A stretch of DNA of 64,000 nucleotides from Pseudomonas cichorii (GCF_015471405.1 NZ_BLVZ01000006.1:62001-126000); one strand, 5' to 3'. Positions 26,201-34,289 are shown, numbered from the stretch's first letter. The notes: generated by a model from the letters alone, not told the origin. Program-made: numbers and translations.

Positions 26201-26815
26201 CTGGCTCAGGCCTTGTCCAGCATGCACAGCGATATTCGCGTGGTGCCCAACATGCTGGCACCCCATCTGTGGAGCAACCTCAGGAGTTTGCGTCGTAGCT
26301 CCGGCAAGCCGCGGGTCGGTTGGGGCGGCGGAACCAGCCACCGGGGTGATCTGGAGCTGATTGTCGATGTGATACGCGAGCTGGCCGATGAAGTGGAATG
26401 GGTCTTCTTCGGCATGTGTCCTGATTTGCTCAGGCCTTACATCCATGAATTCCATTCGGCTGTAAACCTGAGCACGTACCCGGCCAAACTGGCGAGCCTG
26501 AATCTGGATCTGGCTCTGGCACCGCTGGAGTTCCATATCTTCAACGACTGCAAGAGTAACCTGCGTCTGCTGGAGTACGGGGCTTGCGGCTACCCGGTAA
26601 TCTGTTCGGATACCGAGGCCTATCGCGGTCACTTGCCAGCCACGCGCATCCACACCAACAGTTCGGATGAGTGGTTGCAGGCGATCCGCATGCACCTGTC
26701 CGACCCCAATGCCAGCTATCGCATGGGTGACGAGCTGCGCGAAGCCGTGCTGCGTGACTTCATGCTGCGCGGCGAGAATCTGCAGTACTGGGCCAACGGC
26801 TGGTTGCCGGATTGA
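23237..26815 (+). CDS. fgt1: Multidomain flagellin glycosyltransferase (Fgt1-like)
   Basis: This is a 1192-residue cytoplasmic enzyme. Domain 1 (~5-240) is a GT2 fold beginning SIVIPALNPRFFREALQSAL, with CDDDRLY as the DXD-like metal site. A second, weaker GT2-like module spans ~340-560. A third (~575-815) starts SIIISTRDQLADLERCLDS. The C-terminal ~330 residues look like a GT4-type domain (RVGWGGGTSHRGD; RLLEYGACGYPVICSD). Position and size match Fgt1 of P. syringae, needed for flagellin O-glycosylation. The start is GTG (MNQTSLVSIV); a long MSIRR... frame upstream is out of register. It follows flgL after 88 bp. Confidence 0.88.
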   Translation: MNQTSLVSIVIPALNPRFFREALQSALVQSYDNLEIIVCDDCQTGEIKEIFDELVPSSDGIARYVGNPYRLGFQGNLLKCLEESKGEYIKFLCDDDRLYTYCIARQAQALDMCPDVQLVVGKRHLVDVDDYVLPTRMENVGLVPYDALFKGEDMLAIFERTSRNTLGCFSSALMRRADVLEYLPSLAQPGQGFVALLDFALFNCLLRRGNLIALNSLECLERLHPARLSSQPDMYHIATTEWGWLNEMLKARSGEQAPAKGWVRFMALHKALESPREWDEVDMNGVMASRQGIMRSRVGSGSQSYAELYAEWLSCRLFTEPQKKLLEQRIARWAWNPRIVPVVIDAQNDPDALEMTLKSIADQDYPAESVVVLTNAASLEDQQVLRFPLQADWSQQLNDVLPLLEHADWVYLLRAGDRLTQPALLVLAERVAQISGLLCVYSDEGAIVDDESQEPVFKPDFNLDLMRGYPYVGRTLAFERRHLLTMGGFDSAHGELAPHDVIWRLVESAGPQTIEHIAEIQVESSLSFAQWLSLPEVIERSEPLVSTHLQRIGLEHVIHHDQLPLLNRIEYLHASSPLVSIIISTRDQLADLERCLDSLLSKTRYPNYEVLIVDKASESDEARAWFAAMGELGSEKLRIFVSPDAGNEAATQNFAASHARGQYLVTLSPHALIHQAEWLDELLNHAQRPEVGIVGSRILNPQGNILYAGMVLGLEGLAGRPFINLPAGASGYMHRLQLTQNWSAVSGNCLMVRKEVFDSVGGMDAASFSLGLHDLDLCMRVGGEGYLIVGTPCSSVVLAEPAAAQRSESSREKLDNEQKSFYLKWLPKMARDPAYNPNLCLGEVSSFNLETGLLAGWNPFCTRHLPSILGMAVNSSAVGHYRVSQPLLELVAAGRVLGKMTYESPSAIEIERQTPDVIVFQGRYSEGKVPDIVLAKNYSSAMRIFELDDYIADVPEKNEHRRNMPDNIAAMLRKGIGLCDRVVVSTHPLAQALSSMHSDIRVVPNMLAPHLWSNLRSLRRSSGKPRVGWGGGTSHRGDLELIVDVIRELADEVEWVFFGMCPDLLRPYIHEFHSAVNLSTYPAKLASLNLDLALAPLEFHIFNDCKSNLRLLEYGACGYPVICSDTEAYRGHLPATRIHTNSSDEWLQAIRMHLSDPNASYRMGDELREAVLRDFMLRGENLQYWANGWLPD

Positions 26816-26931
26816 TCTGCACAAAATGAATATTCTCCAGCGCAGGACTTGTGCTGGAGATGCTATGTTTTTGCTCTTGCTTCAACAGCGGGCCGAGCAG
26901 TCCCCTCTGTTGAGAGAGTCATCGGTTCGCT

Positions 26932-29847
26932 ATGGGAAAGACTATGCAAAGCAATTTCGGGAATGAAGCTACGCCGTTGAATCAGCGTCTGACATTGGTG
27001 TTGCTGGCTCAGGATCAGCCGGATTTCCTGCGCCGAGCCTTGAAGTACTACAGCGACTATCCCTGCGCTCTGGTGGTTGTGGATACATCTCGGGCACCCG
27101 ATACCGAAATCGCCAGGACCCCAGGCCTTGAGTACTTGCACGATGCGGCACTCGCCGAGGCGGCTCTGAGCGCCCGGATTGCCGAGGGCATCAAGCGTGT
27201 TACCACGCCTTTTGTTGCCTATCTCGATGCCGGCAGTTTCCTGTTGCCAGGCGCACTGACTGAGGCATTGCGCTTTCTTGAAGAGAATGACCAATACGGT
27301 GCTAGCCAGGGCTATAGCCTGAGCTATCAGGCCCAGGTTGGTCAGGTGGATTATCTGCGTCGCGATCGCAAGGTCATCGAGGATCATTCATCGGATCAGC
27401 CGGGTGAGCGGCTTGTCGGCTTCCTGAGGGAGGGCATTTCCTTGCTCAACGCCGTCACCCGAACTGAACTGGCCCGGCAGTGGTTCGCCGCTGTACCCGA
27501 AAATACGGATCTGCACTGGCAGGAAATCGGCTACATGGCGTATCTGGCAGCGGCTGCCAAACTGCGTGTCCTGCCCGTTCCCTATGGACTGCACTTCATT
27601 GAAAGTGAAGAAGTGCTGTCGAGTCATAATGCTGCGATCAATGCTGCGCTTACGCATATGGATCCCAAGGCCAGGGCTGGGCGCGAAGGTTTTGCCCAGA
27701 CGCTGGTGTCTGTCCTGGGTTCGGCTGCGGGCTTTGCGGGCGAAGAGGGTAAAAAGCAGATTCTGGCCGGTTTTGAGGTTATGGGCGAGTCCTTGGACAC
27801 TCAGAGCTTTCAAGGCAAGGAAAAAATTGTCAGTGCGGTATGGAGCGTTGCCTTCGAGCGTTCCGAGCCGCGTTTCGAGCCCCAGCAGTTCGTCGAAATG
27901 CCTTTTTACAACCAGTCATTTTTCGACGAGCTGGCAAGGATCGAGTTTCTGATTCATATCCTGCCGGCCGGTCGTCAGCAACTGGAGGGGCTGGAAGCTG
28001 CGTTACTCAAGCAGAGCGAGCTGCTGCGCCCACAAAGCAACCCCGATGCCGAGACGCTGGTCAGCCGGCTCTGGCAGGCATATGGAGCCTACGCCTTCAG
28101 TCATGGCGTTGTGCAGAAACTGGCTCAGGAGCTGGGCAAGTCTGCAGACGATGAGGAAGAGGCAGAGCGGCTCGTGGCCTGGGGCAAGCGCCTGCAGGCT
28201 GTTTCCGGCAATGACAACGGCAAACTGCTCGACGGCATGGCTTCCGGTCGTCTGCTCAAGTGGCTGGGTGCGCGCAGCCCGAGCCCTGTAGAGCTGAAGA
28301 AGCTCAATGCCCGGCTGGAGAAAAAGCCGGCGGGTTCGCAGGTCGGCATTCTGCTGCTTGATCTTGACGCCGATATTTTCAAATTGCAGGCCACTTTCGA
28401 TAGCTTGATCAATGGTCATTATCGAGCGTTCAAGGTCATTGTTTTCACCACGGGTGAGCTGCCAGCGACCACCACGCTGCAAAATACCCTGCATTTCGTG
28501 AAAGTCACCGAAAGCAACTATGTCGACAAGATCAATCAGGTGGTCAAGCAGTCTCCAAGTGACTGGCTGATGCTGGCGCGTGCCGGTGAAGAGTTCACCC
28601 AAAGCGGCCTGCTCCAGGCCAGTATCGAACTGATCGACGCATCCCAATGCCGGGCGGTGGCGGTAGATGAAATCCATCGTCAGCCTAACGGTACGCTGGC
28701 ACCTCTGTTCCGTCCGGGCTTCAACCTGGATCTGCTGCAAAGCCTGCCTGCGCTGATGGCGCCTCACTGGCTGATCCGCCGTGACTTGCTGGTCGAGTCC
28801 GGTGGTTACTCCCGTGAATTCCCGAAAGCGCTGGAGTTCGATCTGCTGCTGCGCTTGATCGAGCAGGGTGGCATGAGCGGATTGGCGCACCTGAGTGAGC
28901 CGGTTCTGATCTGTGAAGCGCCCGAGCTTGTGGAGAATGAAGACGAGAAAAAGGTGCTGACTCGCCATCTTGGCAAGCGCGGCTATCAGGCTGAAGTCAG
29001 TTCGATACTGCCGGGCACCTACAAGATCGACTACCGCCACACTCATCGGCCGATGGTCTCGATCCTGCTGCAAAGCCAGGACAACCTGCCGCAGTTGCAA
29101 CGCTGCCTGCAAAGCATTCTGCAGCGCACCCGTTATCAGCGCTTTGAAGTGTTGATTGCCGATAACAACAGCAGTTCTCCTGAGCTGTCGACCTGGCTCG
29201 ATCAGCAAGAGAAGTTGTCCAACCGGGTTCGTGTGTTCAGGTCTGACCAGCGTTTGAGCCCGGCGGTCTTGAATAACCTCGTCAGCCAGGAAGCCAAGGG
29301 CGAGTACCTGATTCTGCTTGATGCCCAGAGCCAGATCGTCAACGTTGGCTGGATCGAGTCGTTGCTCAACCAGGCCCAGCGTCCGGAAGTCGGTATCGTT
29401 GGTGTCAGGCTGGTGGATCGCGAAGGTACCGTGACGCAGGCGGGCCTGATTCTGGGCTTGAATGGCGGTGTCGGTTCAGGCTTCGTGGGTGAGTCGAAAA
29501 AATCCAGAGGCTACATGCACCGTCTGGTGGTCGAGCAGAATTACTCGGCTGTGTCCTCGGCTTGCCTGATGATCGAGAAGTCGTTGTTTGACTCGGTAGG
29601 CGGTCTGGATGAAGGTGATTTTGCCGAGGCCCTGTCCGATGTCGATTTGTGCCTCAAGGCTTCCCAGGCCGGTTATCTGACGGTCTGGACGCCCCATGTC
29701 CAGGTCGTGCATTCCGGCGTGGTGAATGCTCCTGACGAGGCGCTTGCGGCACTGATCGACAAATGGTCGGCACAGTTCGCGCATGATGAAGCTTACAGTC
29801 GCAATCTTGACCTCAATGGCCCGGGCTTCACGCTGGCTGCGCGTTAA
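26932..29847 (+). CDS. fgt2: Second flagellin glycosyltransferase (Fgt2-like)
   Basis: This 971-residue protein has a GT2-like N-terminal region (RLTLVLLAQDQPDFLRRAL, then AYLDAGSFLLPGAL), a helical middle, a second GT2-like part from ~470, and a clear GT2 domain from ~704 (MVSILLQSQDNLPQLQRCLQ; DNNSSSPELSTWL). The last module is visibly paralogous to the third module of fgt1. In P. syringae, Fgt1 and Fgt2 together add the oligosaccharide to flagellin. The start could be ATG 26932 or ATG 26944; the second has GGGAAAG close upstream. Confidence 0.86.
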   Translation: MGKTMQSNFGNEATPLNQRLTLVLLAQDQPDFLRRALKYYSDYPCALVVVDTSRAPDTEIARTPGLEYLHDAALAEAALSARIAEGIKRVTTPFVAYLDAGSFLLPGALTEALRFLEENDQYGASQGYSLSYQAQVGQVDYLRRDRKVIEDHSSDQPGERLVGFLREGISLLNAVTRTELARQWFAAVPENTDLHWQEIGYMAYLAAAAKLRVLPVPYGLHFIESEEVLSSHNAAINAALTHMDPKARAGREGFAQTLVSVLGSAAGFAGEEGKKQILAGFEVMGESLDTQSFQGKEKIVSAVWSVAFERSEPRFEPQQFVEMPFYNQSFFDELARIEFLIHILPAGRQQLEGLEAALLKQSELLRPQSNPDAETLVSRLWQAYGAYAFSHGVVQKLAQELGKSADDEEEAERLVAWGKRLQAVSGNDNGKLLDGMASGRLLKWLGARSPSPVELKKLNARLEKKPAGSQVGILLLDLDADIFKLQATFDSLINGHYRAFKVIVFTTGELPATTTLQNTLHFVKVTESNYVDKINQVVKQSPSDWLMLARAGEEFTQSGLLQASIELIDASQCRAVAVDEIHRQPNGTLAPLFRPGFNLDLLQSLPALMAPHWLIRRDLLVESGGYSREFPKALEFDLLLRLIEQGGMSGLAHLSEPVLICEAPELVENEDEKKVLTRHLGKRGYQAEVSSILPGTYKIDYRHTHRPMVSILLQSQDNLPQLQRCLQSILQRTRYQRFEVLIADNNSSSPELSTWLDQQEKLSNRVRVFRSDQRLSPAVLNNLVSQEAKGEYLILLDAQSQIVNVGWIESLLNQAQRPEVGIVGVRLVDREGTVTQAGLILGLNGGVGSGFVGESKKSRGYMHRLVVEQNYSAVSSACLMIEKSLFDSVGGLDEGDFAEALSDVDLCLKASQAGYLTVWTPHVQVVHSGVVNAPDEALAALIDKWSAQFAHDEAYSRNLDLNGPGFTLAAR

Positions 29848-29859
29848 TCCTGCCTGATC

Positions 29860-29895
29860 AGGTGATCCGTCTGTAACGCAGGCGGATCACCTTTC
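29860..29895 (+). terminator. Hairpin terminator after fgt2
   Basis: AGGTGATCCGTCTG (29860-29873), loop TAACG, CAGGCGGATCACCT (29879-29892) with one G-T wobble, then TTTCC. It lies 12 bp beyond the stop. The T-tract is short. Confidence 0.6.
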
Positions 29896-30139
29896 CCTGG
29901 CAAGGTCAGGGGAGACGCTTTTTTCTGTTTTTCCATGCTCCACAAACCGTAAAGCACGCATCTCGGAGTGACCTGCGGGTCATAAAGTGCATCTCCACTG
30001 TATCGTGTTACAGGGAGCGACGTGCGTTCGACTTGCGTAAGCATGCACCGCCCCCTGAAAATGCCCGCAAATCGCCTCTATTCGGTAGCGCCCTGATTTC
30101 TTTGGGACGAACATTTACCTGTTTACTAATCGGGAAGCC

Positions 30140-31069
30140 ATGATGATTGGCATAAAAAGCATAGCGAGTTACGTGCCCACAGATGGCGTGGATAACTACG
30201 CTCAAGGTGCCAGATTCGGCAAGGATGAAGAGTTCATCTTTGGGAAAATAGGCTCCACATTTCTCCCGCGCAAGGATTCCGCACAGGAGACGTCGGATCT
30301 GTGCGTGGAAGCGGTCAATAAACTGCTGGCCAACAATCCTCAGCTGACACGCGAAAGCATCGATGTGCTCATCGTTGTCACTCAGAACGGTGACGAAGAA
30401 GGGCTGCCGCATACTGCTGCCATCGTGCAGGACAAGCTGGGCCTGCCGACCAGTGTCGCTGCGTTCGATATCTCCCTGGGTTGCTCCGGTTATGTGTACG
30501 GCATCTATGCGATCAAGGGCTTCATGGAAGCCGCGGGCCTGAAGAACGGCCTGCTGGTGACTGCCGACCCTTACTCGAAGATCGTCGACCCTGAAGATCG
30601 CAACACCACCATGCTGTTTGGCGATGCCGCCACTGCGACCTGGATGGGTGAAGATGCTCCCTGGCAGTTGGGCAAGGCCAAGTTCGGTACTGACGGTTCC
30701 GGTGCGCCGCACTTGAAGGTCAGCAATGGCGTGTTCTTCATGAATGGTCGTCAGGTCTTCAACTTCGCATTGCTTAAAGTGCCTGCGCACCTGCATGAAT
30801 TGCTGGGTGATTCCGGTCTGCAGCCTGACGATATCGATGCCTTCTGTATTCACCAGGGAAGCGCAGCCATCGTTGATGCCGTGGCGCGTCGTTTTGAAGA
30901 CAAGCCCGAGAAGTTTCTCAAGGACATGGTCGAAACCGGCAATACGGTGTCTTCGAGCATTCCGCTGCTGATTGAAAAACATGTGCTCGACTCTTCCTGG
31001 AAGCGCGTTGCACTGAGCGGTTTTGGTGTCGGACTGTCCTGGGGATCGGCGATCATCTACAGGGCCTGA
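30140..31069 (+). CDS. 3-oxoacyl-ACP synthase III homologue of the glycosylation island
   Basis: This 309-residue thiolase-fold protein has the KAS III catalytic triad: C115 in SLGCSGYVYG, H238 in CIHQGS and N268 in GNTVSSS. Enzymes of this class condense an acyl-CoA with malonyl-ACP. It corresponds to orf3 of the P. syringae flagellin glycosylation island. It may supply or transfer the acyl group of the modified viosamine sugar rather than serve fatty-acid initiation, but that is inference. The start ATGATG at 30140/30143 follows GGGAAG. The 292-bp gap before it has the fgt2 terminator and no recognisable promoter box. It is closed by a strong terminator. Confidence 0.85.
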   Translation: MMIGIKSIASYVPTDGVDNYAQGARFGKDEEFIFGKIGSTFLPRKDSAQETSDLCVEAVNKLLANNPQLTRESIDVLIVVTQNGDEEGLPHTAAIVQDKLGLPTSVAAFDISLGCSGYVYGIYAIKGFMEAAGLKNGLLVTADPYSKIVDPEDRNTTMLFGDAATATWMGEDAPWQLGKAKFGTDGSGAPHLKVSNGVFFMNGRQVFNFALLKVPAHLHELLGDSGLQPDDIDAFCIHQGSAAIVDAVARRFEDKPEKFLKDMVETGNTVSSSIPLLIEKHVLDSSWKRVALSGFGVGLSWGSAIIYRA

Positions 31070-31082
31070 TCCCGGCCTGTTC

Positions 31083-31121
31083 AAAAAAAGCGCTTGCGGG
31101 GCCTCCCTCAAGCGCTTTTTT
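31083..31121 (+). terminator. Strong Rho-independent terminator after the island
   Basis: AAAAAAGCGCTTG pairs perfectly with CAAGCGCTTTTTT (31109-31121) around a 13-nt loop. The A- and T-tracts could serve both directions. It separates the glycosylation genes from fliC. Confidence 0.92.
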
Positions 31122-31401
31122 CATGAAAAAGAGTGGTTGCGTAATAGCAGCAGTTTTGAGTTTCTGCTTTTTCCATACTTGCAAGTCCTTTCATGCAAGG
31201 CCGTTTACCGGTGTTATTTCCTCGTGAGCAGGGTCCCAAGCCCTTGTTTTATAAGGGCTGGCAGATTGCTGGCAAAAATTTTCAAAAAAATGCTCAAGCA
31301 ACCTGCCACCGCGACGATAACTATTACGAAGGTTCTCTAGGCACACCCGGCGCTTGCAGGGGCCGGAAGCCACGTAGTACCCAACCAACGAGGAATTCAT
31401 C
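31122..31401 (+). promoter_or_regulatory. fliC upstream region with two sigma28-like promoters
   Basis: The 332-bp gap between the KAS III gene and fliC holds a terminator (to 31121) and then two FliA-like elements. The distal one is GCAAGTCC (31181-31188), 11 nt, GCCGTTTA (31200-31207). The proximal one is TCAAGCAA (31294-31301), 11 nt, GACGATAA (31313-31320). GACGATAA differs from the consensus at one base, so the proximal element is the better candidate; it gives a leader of about 70 nt. A GAGGAA ribosome site lies just before the ATG. Confidence 0.6.
31294..31320 (+). promoter_or_regulatory. Probable main sigma28 promoter of fliC
   Basis: TCAAGCAA, 11 nt, GACGATAA. It matches the TCAAG/GCCGATAA form seen at other FliA-dependent sites in this window, and the spacing is identical to the flgM promoter. 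Confidence 0.72.
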
Positions 31402-32250
31402 ATGGCTTTAACAGTAAACACCAACGTTGCATCGTTGAACGTTCAGAAGAACCTGGGTCGCGCCTCTGACGCACTGTCGACTTCGATGACTCGTCTGTCT
31501 TCCGGTCTGAAAATCAACAGCGCCAAAGACGACGCTGCCGGTCTGCAAATCTCCACCCGTATCAACTCGCAGATCAAAGGCCAGACCATGGCCATCAAGA
31601 ACGCCTACGACGGTATGTCCCTGGCTCAGACCGCTGAAGGTGCTCTGCAAGAGTCCACCAACATTCTGCAGCGTATGCGTGAACTGGCTGTCCAGTCGCG
31701 AAACGACAGCAACAGCGCTACTGACCGTGACGCTCTGAACAAAGAATTCACCGCGATGAGTGAAGAACTGACTCGTATCGCAAACAGCACCAACCTGAAC
31801 GGCAAGAACCTGATCGACGGTACTGCCAGCACCATGACCTTCCAGGTCGGCTCCAACACTGGCGCTTCGAACCAGATCACTCTGACTCTGAGCTCCAGCT
31901 TTGATGCGAGCACCCTGGGTGTTGGTTCGACTATCAGCATCGCCGGTTCCGACAGCGCTGATGCAGAGTTGAAATTCTCTGCTGCAATGGACGCTATCGA
32001 CTCCGCTCTGTCGACCATCAACGCCACTCGTGCTGACCTCGGTGCTGCACAAAACCGTCTGACCAGCACCATCTCCAACCTGCAGAACATCAACGAAAAC
32101 GCCAGTGCTGCACTGGGTCGTGTACAAGATACCGACTTCGCTGCTGAAACTGCACAGCTGACCAAGCAACAGACCCTGCAACAGGCTTCCACCTCTGTTC
32201 TGGCTCAGGCTAACCAGCTGCCTTCCGCTGTACTGAAACTGCTTCAGTAA
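31402..32250 (+). CDS. fliC: FliC, flagellin
   Basis: This 282-residue filament subunit has conserved D0/D1 ends (ALTVNTNVASLNVQKNLGR; TLQQASTSVLAQANQLPSA) and a short central domain. The plant FLS2-recognised flg22 region is residues 30-51 (RLSSGLKINSAKDDAAGLQ is its core) and ends in Ser51, where the usual P. syringae peptide has Ala. The tomato FLS3 epitope flgII-28 corresponds to residues 84-111. Ser143, 164, 176, 183, 193 and 201 match all six glycosylated positions of P. syringae flagellin. It is monocistronic, with its own sigma28 promoter and terminator. A very uniform, frequent-codon style fits high expression. Confidence 0.98.
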   Translation: MALTVNTNVASLNVQKNLGRASDALSTSMTRLSSGLKINSAKDDAAGLQISTRINSQIKGQTMAIKNAYDGMSLAQTAEGALQESTNILQRMRELAVQSRNDSNSATDRDALNKEFTAMSEELTRIANSTNLNGKNLIDGTASTMTFQVGSNTGASNQITLTLSSSFDASTLGVGSTISIAGSDSADAELKFSAAMDAIDSALSTINATRADLGAAQNRLTSTISNLQNINENASAALGRVQDTDFAAETAQLTKQQTLQQASTSVLAQANQLPSAVLKLLQ

Positions 32251-32266
32251 TATCGGAATGAGTTTG

Positions 32267-32302
32267 GCGGGGGAGTGCTTAACAGTGCTCTCTCGCTTTT
32301 TT
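32267..32302 (+). terminator. Terminator after fliC
   Basis: GCGGGGGAGTGC (32267-32278) pairs with GTGCTCTCTCGC (32285-32296) using several G-T wobbles, followed by a six-T run. Readthrough into flaG is possible. Confidence 0.65.
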
Positions 32303-32321
32303 ACTTTCGGAGGTGATGGTC

Positions 32322-32702
32322 ATGGATATGAGTGTAAAGCTGAACGTGTCTTATCCACCCGCTCAACCGGCAAGTCCTGTTGTAGCAACGGATAAGCCAG
32401 TTGATAAGCCTTCCGTCGAGCGAGTGGCTCCGACGTCCGAAAGTAAGGGTTCCGACTTGCAAAAGGACGACTCACAGGATGAGGAGAAGGTGAAAGCTGC
32501 GGCGGAAGACATTCAGAAGTTCTTTCAGTCGTTCAAGCGTAACCTCGAATTTTCGATTGACGAAGATTCTGGAAAAGTCATTGTCAAAGTGATTGCGAGT
32601 GACTCCGGTGAGGTGGTTCGACAGATTCCCAATGCGGAAATCCTGAAACTGGCCGATAGCTTGAACAACGCGCATAGCTTGTTGTTTCACGTCAAGGCCT
32701 GA
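32322..32702 (+). CDS. flaG: FlaG family protein
   Basis: This is a 126-residue protein with a disordered Pro/Ser/Lys-rich N-terminus and a C-terminal FlaG domain (LEFSIDEDSGKVIVKVIASDSGEVVRQIP is the core, ~75-103). FlaG proteins lie between fliC and fliD in many polar flagellates and limit filament length. The start MDMSVKLNV at 32322 is 6 nt after the strong site AGGAGGTG-like CGGAGGTG; GTG and ATG codons just upstream overlap that site. Confidence 0.9.
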   Translation: MDMSVKLNVSYPPAQPASPVVATDKPVDKPSVERVAPTSESKGSDLQKDDSQDEEKVKAAAEDIQKFFQSFKRNLEFSIDEDSGKVIVKVIASDSGEVVRQIPNAEILKLADSLNNAHSLLFHVKA

Positions 32703-32785
32703 CTACTGGCACGAAACTTGTTGCAGGTTTTCCGATTCCTTGGAAAGGGTCAAAAGATCGGCGACATTCTTGAGGGGTAAGCATC

Positions 32786-34237
32786 ATGGCTACAATTACA
32801 GCAAGTACAGGCATCAACTCTGGTCTGAATATCAAAGATATCGTTGATGGTCTGGTTGGGGTCGAGAAGGCTGCCAAGCAAAACCAGATCACCAGGCAGA
32901 CAAGTGTCAATACTGCGGCTTCTGGTGGTGTCGATCAGCTGACTGCTGCATTGAGTGCCTTCCAGACGGCGATGACCGCTCTCAAGAGCACCACAACACC
33001 TGCCTTTCAGGGTTTTGCCGCCACTTCGGCCAATGAGTCTGTGGTCAAGGCAACTGCGGGTAATGCGGCGGTCAGTGGTACTTACTCTCTTAACGTGAGC
33101 CAGTTGGCGACCAGTTCCAAGGTTGCGACGGCTGCGCTCAATTCGTCTCAAATCAGTGCTATTCCGAGTGGTACCCTGAAAATCACTCAAAATGGCACTA
33201 TTCACGAAGTCAAGATTACTTCGACTTCTACGCTGCAGCAGGTGCGTGACACGATCAACTCCACGCTCCAGGGTAAGGGTATTACGGCGAACATCATTAC
33301 CGACAGCAACGGCTCTCGGTTGGTGTATAGCTCGACGACTACCGGCAAGGGCAGTGATATTTCAGTGGATGGTGGTACAGACCTCAGCATGCTGAGTGTT
33401 GATGGCACCAAGTTGATGAGCACCACCAGTACCTCGAACGACGCCAATGGCAATCCTATTCCAGGCGCCGGCGCGATTTCGGCCTTGGCCATGGATGCCG
33501 AGTTCACTATCGACGGGCTGAAGATTACCAGTGCGACCAATACGGTCAGCAACGCTGTATCCGGTCTGACGTTCGAGCTGGTGGCCAAGAGCGTCGACGC
33601 CAACACGAACACTGCGATCACGGTCGCGACCAACACTGAGGGTTTGAAAACCTCGCTGCAGACTTTTGTCGACTCCTACAACACCTTGGCCAAGCTTGTA
33701 ACGACGCTGACCAAAGGCACTGTATCTGCCGATGGGAAAAGCTTCACTGCAGCTGCCATGACCGGTGATTCGACGCCTCGTGCCTTGCTCGCGGTTGTTC
33801 GTAACCAGATTGCTACGGCGACCTCCAGCAGTGGTCTTGGGTCTCTGGCTCAGTTGGGTATCACGACTCAGCAAAACGACGGTACGCTGTTTTTGAATAC
33901 CACTGAATTTACTGCTGCTCTGAATGAAAAGAAGTTTGGCGGTGATATTCAGCAGTTATTCACCGGTAGTGGTGGCTTGATCGAGCGTATGGAAAAAGCC
34001 CTCGAACCCTACACGAAGTCGGGAGGGGTTCTTGCTTCCAAGAAAACCATGCTGACTCAGGTTCAGACTCGACTCACTGCTGAGCAAGAGGCTCTTGATC
34101 GTCGTATTGATACGCTGACTGATACGCTGACCAAAAAGTACAACGCGATGGACCTGGCGGTAGGTAAGCTCAAGGCAACGGCCAGCAGTATCACCTCGAT
34201 TTTCGAGGCGATGAATGCACAGAAAAACGCTTCGTAA
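32786..34237 (+). CDS. fliD: FliD (HAP2), filament cap
   Basis: This 483-residue capping protein promotes folding of flagellin at the filament tip. The FliD N-terminal domain (GINSGLNIKDIVDGLVGVEKA, ~10-30) and the C-terminal region (LDRRIDTLTDTLTKKYNAMDLAVGKLKA with a coiled-coil end) are clear. The ATG follows TTGAGGGG. It is followed by a terminator, so fliS needs its own start of transcription or readthrough. Confidence 0.95.
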   Translation: MATITASTGINSGLNIKDIVDGLVGVEKAAKQNQITRQTSVNTAASGGVDQLTAALSAFQTAMTALKSTTTPAFQGFAATSANESVVKATAGNAAVSGTYSLNVSQLATSSKVATAALNSSQISAIPSGTLKITQNGTIHEVKITSTSTLQQVRDTINSTLQGKGITANIITDSNGSRLVYSSTTTGKGSDISVDGGTDLSMLSVDGTKLMSTTSTSNDANGNPIPGAGAISALAMDAEFTIDGLKITSATNTVSNAVSGLTFELVAKSVDANTNTAITVATNTEGLKTSLQTFVDSYNTLAKLVTTLTKGTVSADGKSFTAAAMTGDSTPRALLAVVRNQIATATSSSGLGSLAQLGITTQQNDGTLFLNTTEFTAALNEKKFGGDIQQLFTGSGGLIERMEKALEPYTKSGGVLASKKTMLTQVQTRLTAEQEALDRRIDTLTDTLTKKYNAMDLAVGKLKATASSITSIFEAMNAQKNAS

Positions 34238-34254
34238 ATTAAAGATGATGCCAA

Positions 34255-34279
34255 GAACCCGACCCCGTGTCGGGTTTTT
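34255..34279 (+). terminator. Rho-independent terminator after fliD
   Basis: AACCCGA (34256-34262), a 7-nt loop, TCGGGTT (34270-34276) and a T-run, 18 bp beyond the fliD stop. Confidence 0.85.
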
Positions 34280-34289
34280 GCTTTTGGGC

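Noticed and set aside
32256..32272. GG-N10-GC at the fliC-flaG junction
   Set aside because: Only the GG and GC spacing fits; the -12 box is TTGGC and the -24 box lacks CAC. Chance match overlapping the fliC terminator.
32703..32785. TGGCACG...TTGCA upstream of fliD looks like a sigma54 promoter
   Set aside because: The GG-to-GC spacing is 13 nt, not the strict 10 nt, so RpoN should not use it. It may be a decayed site.
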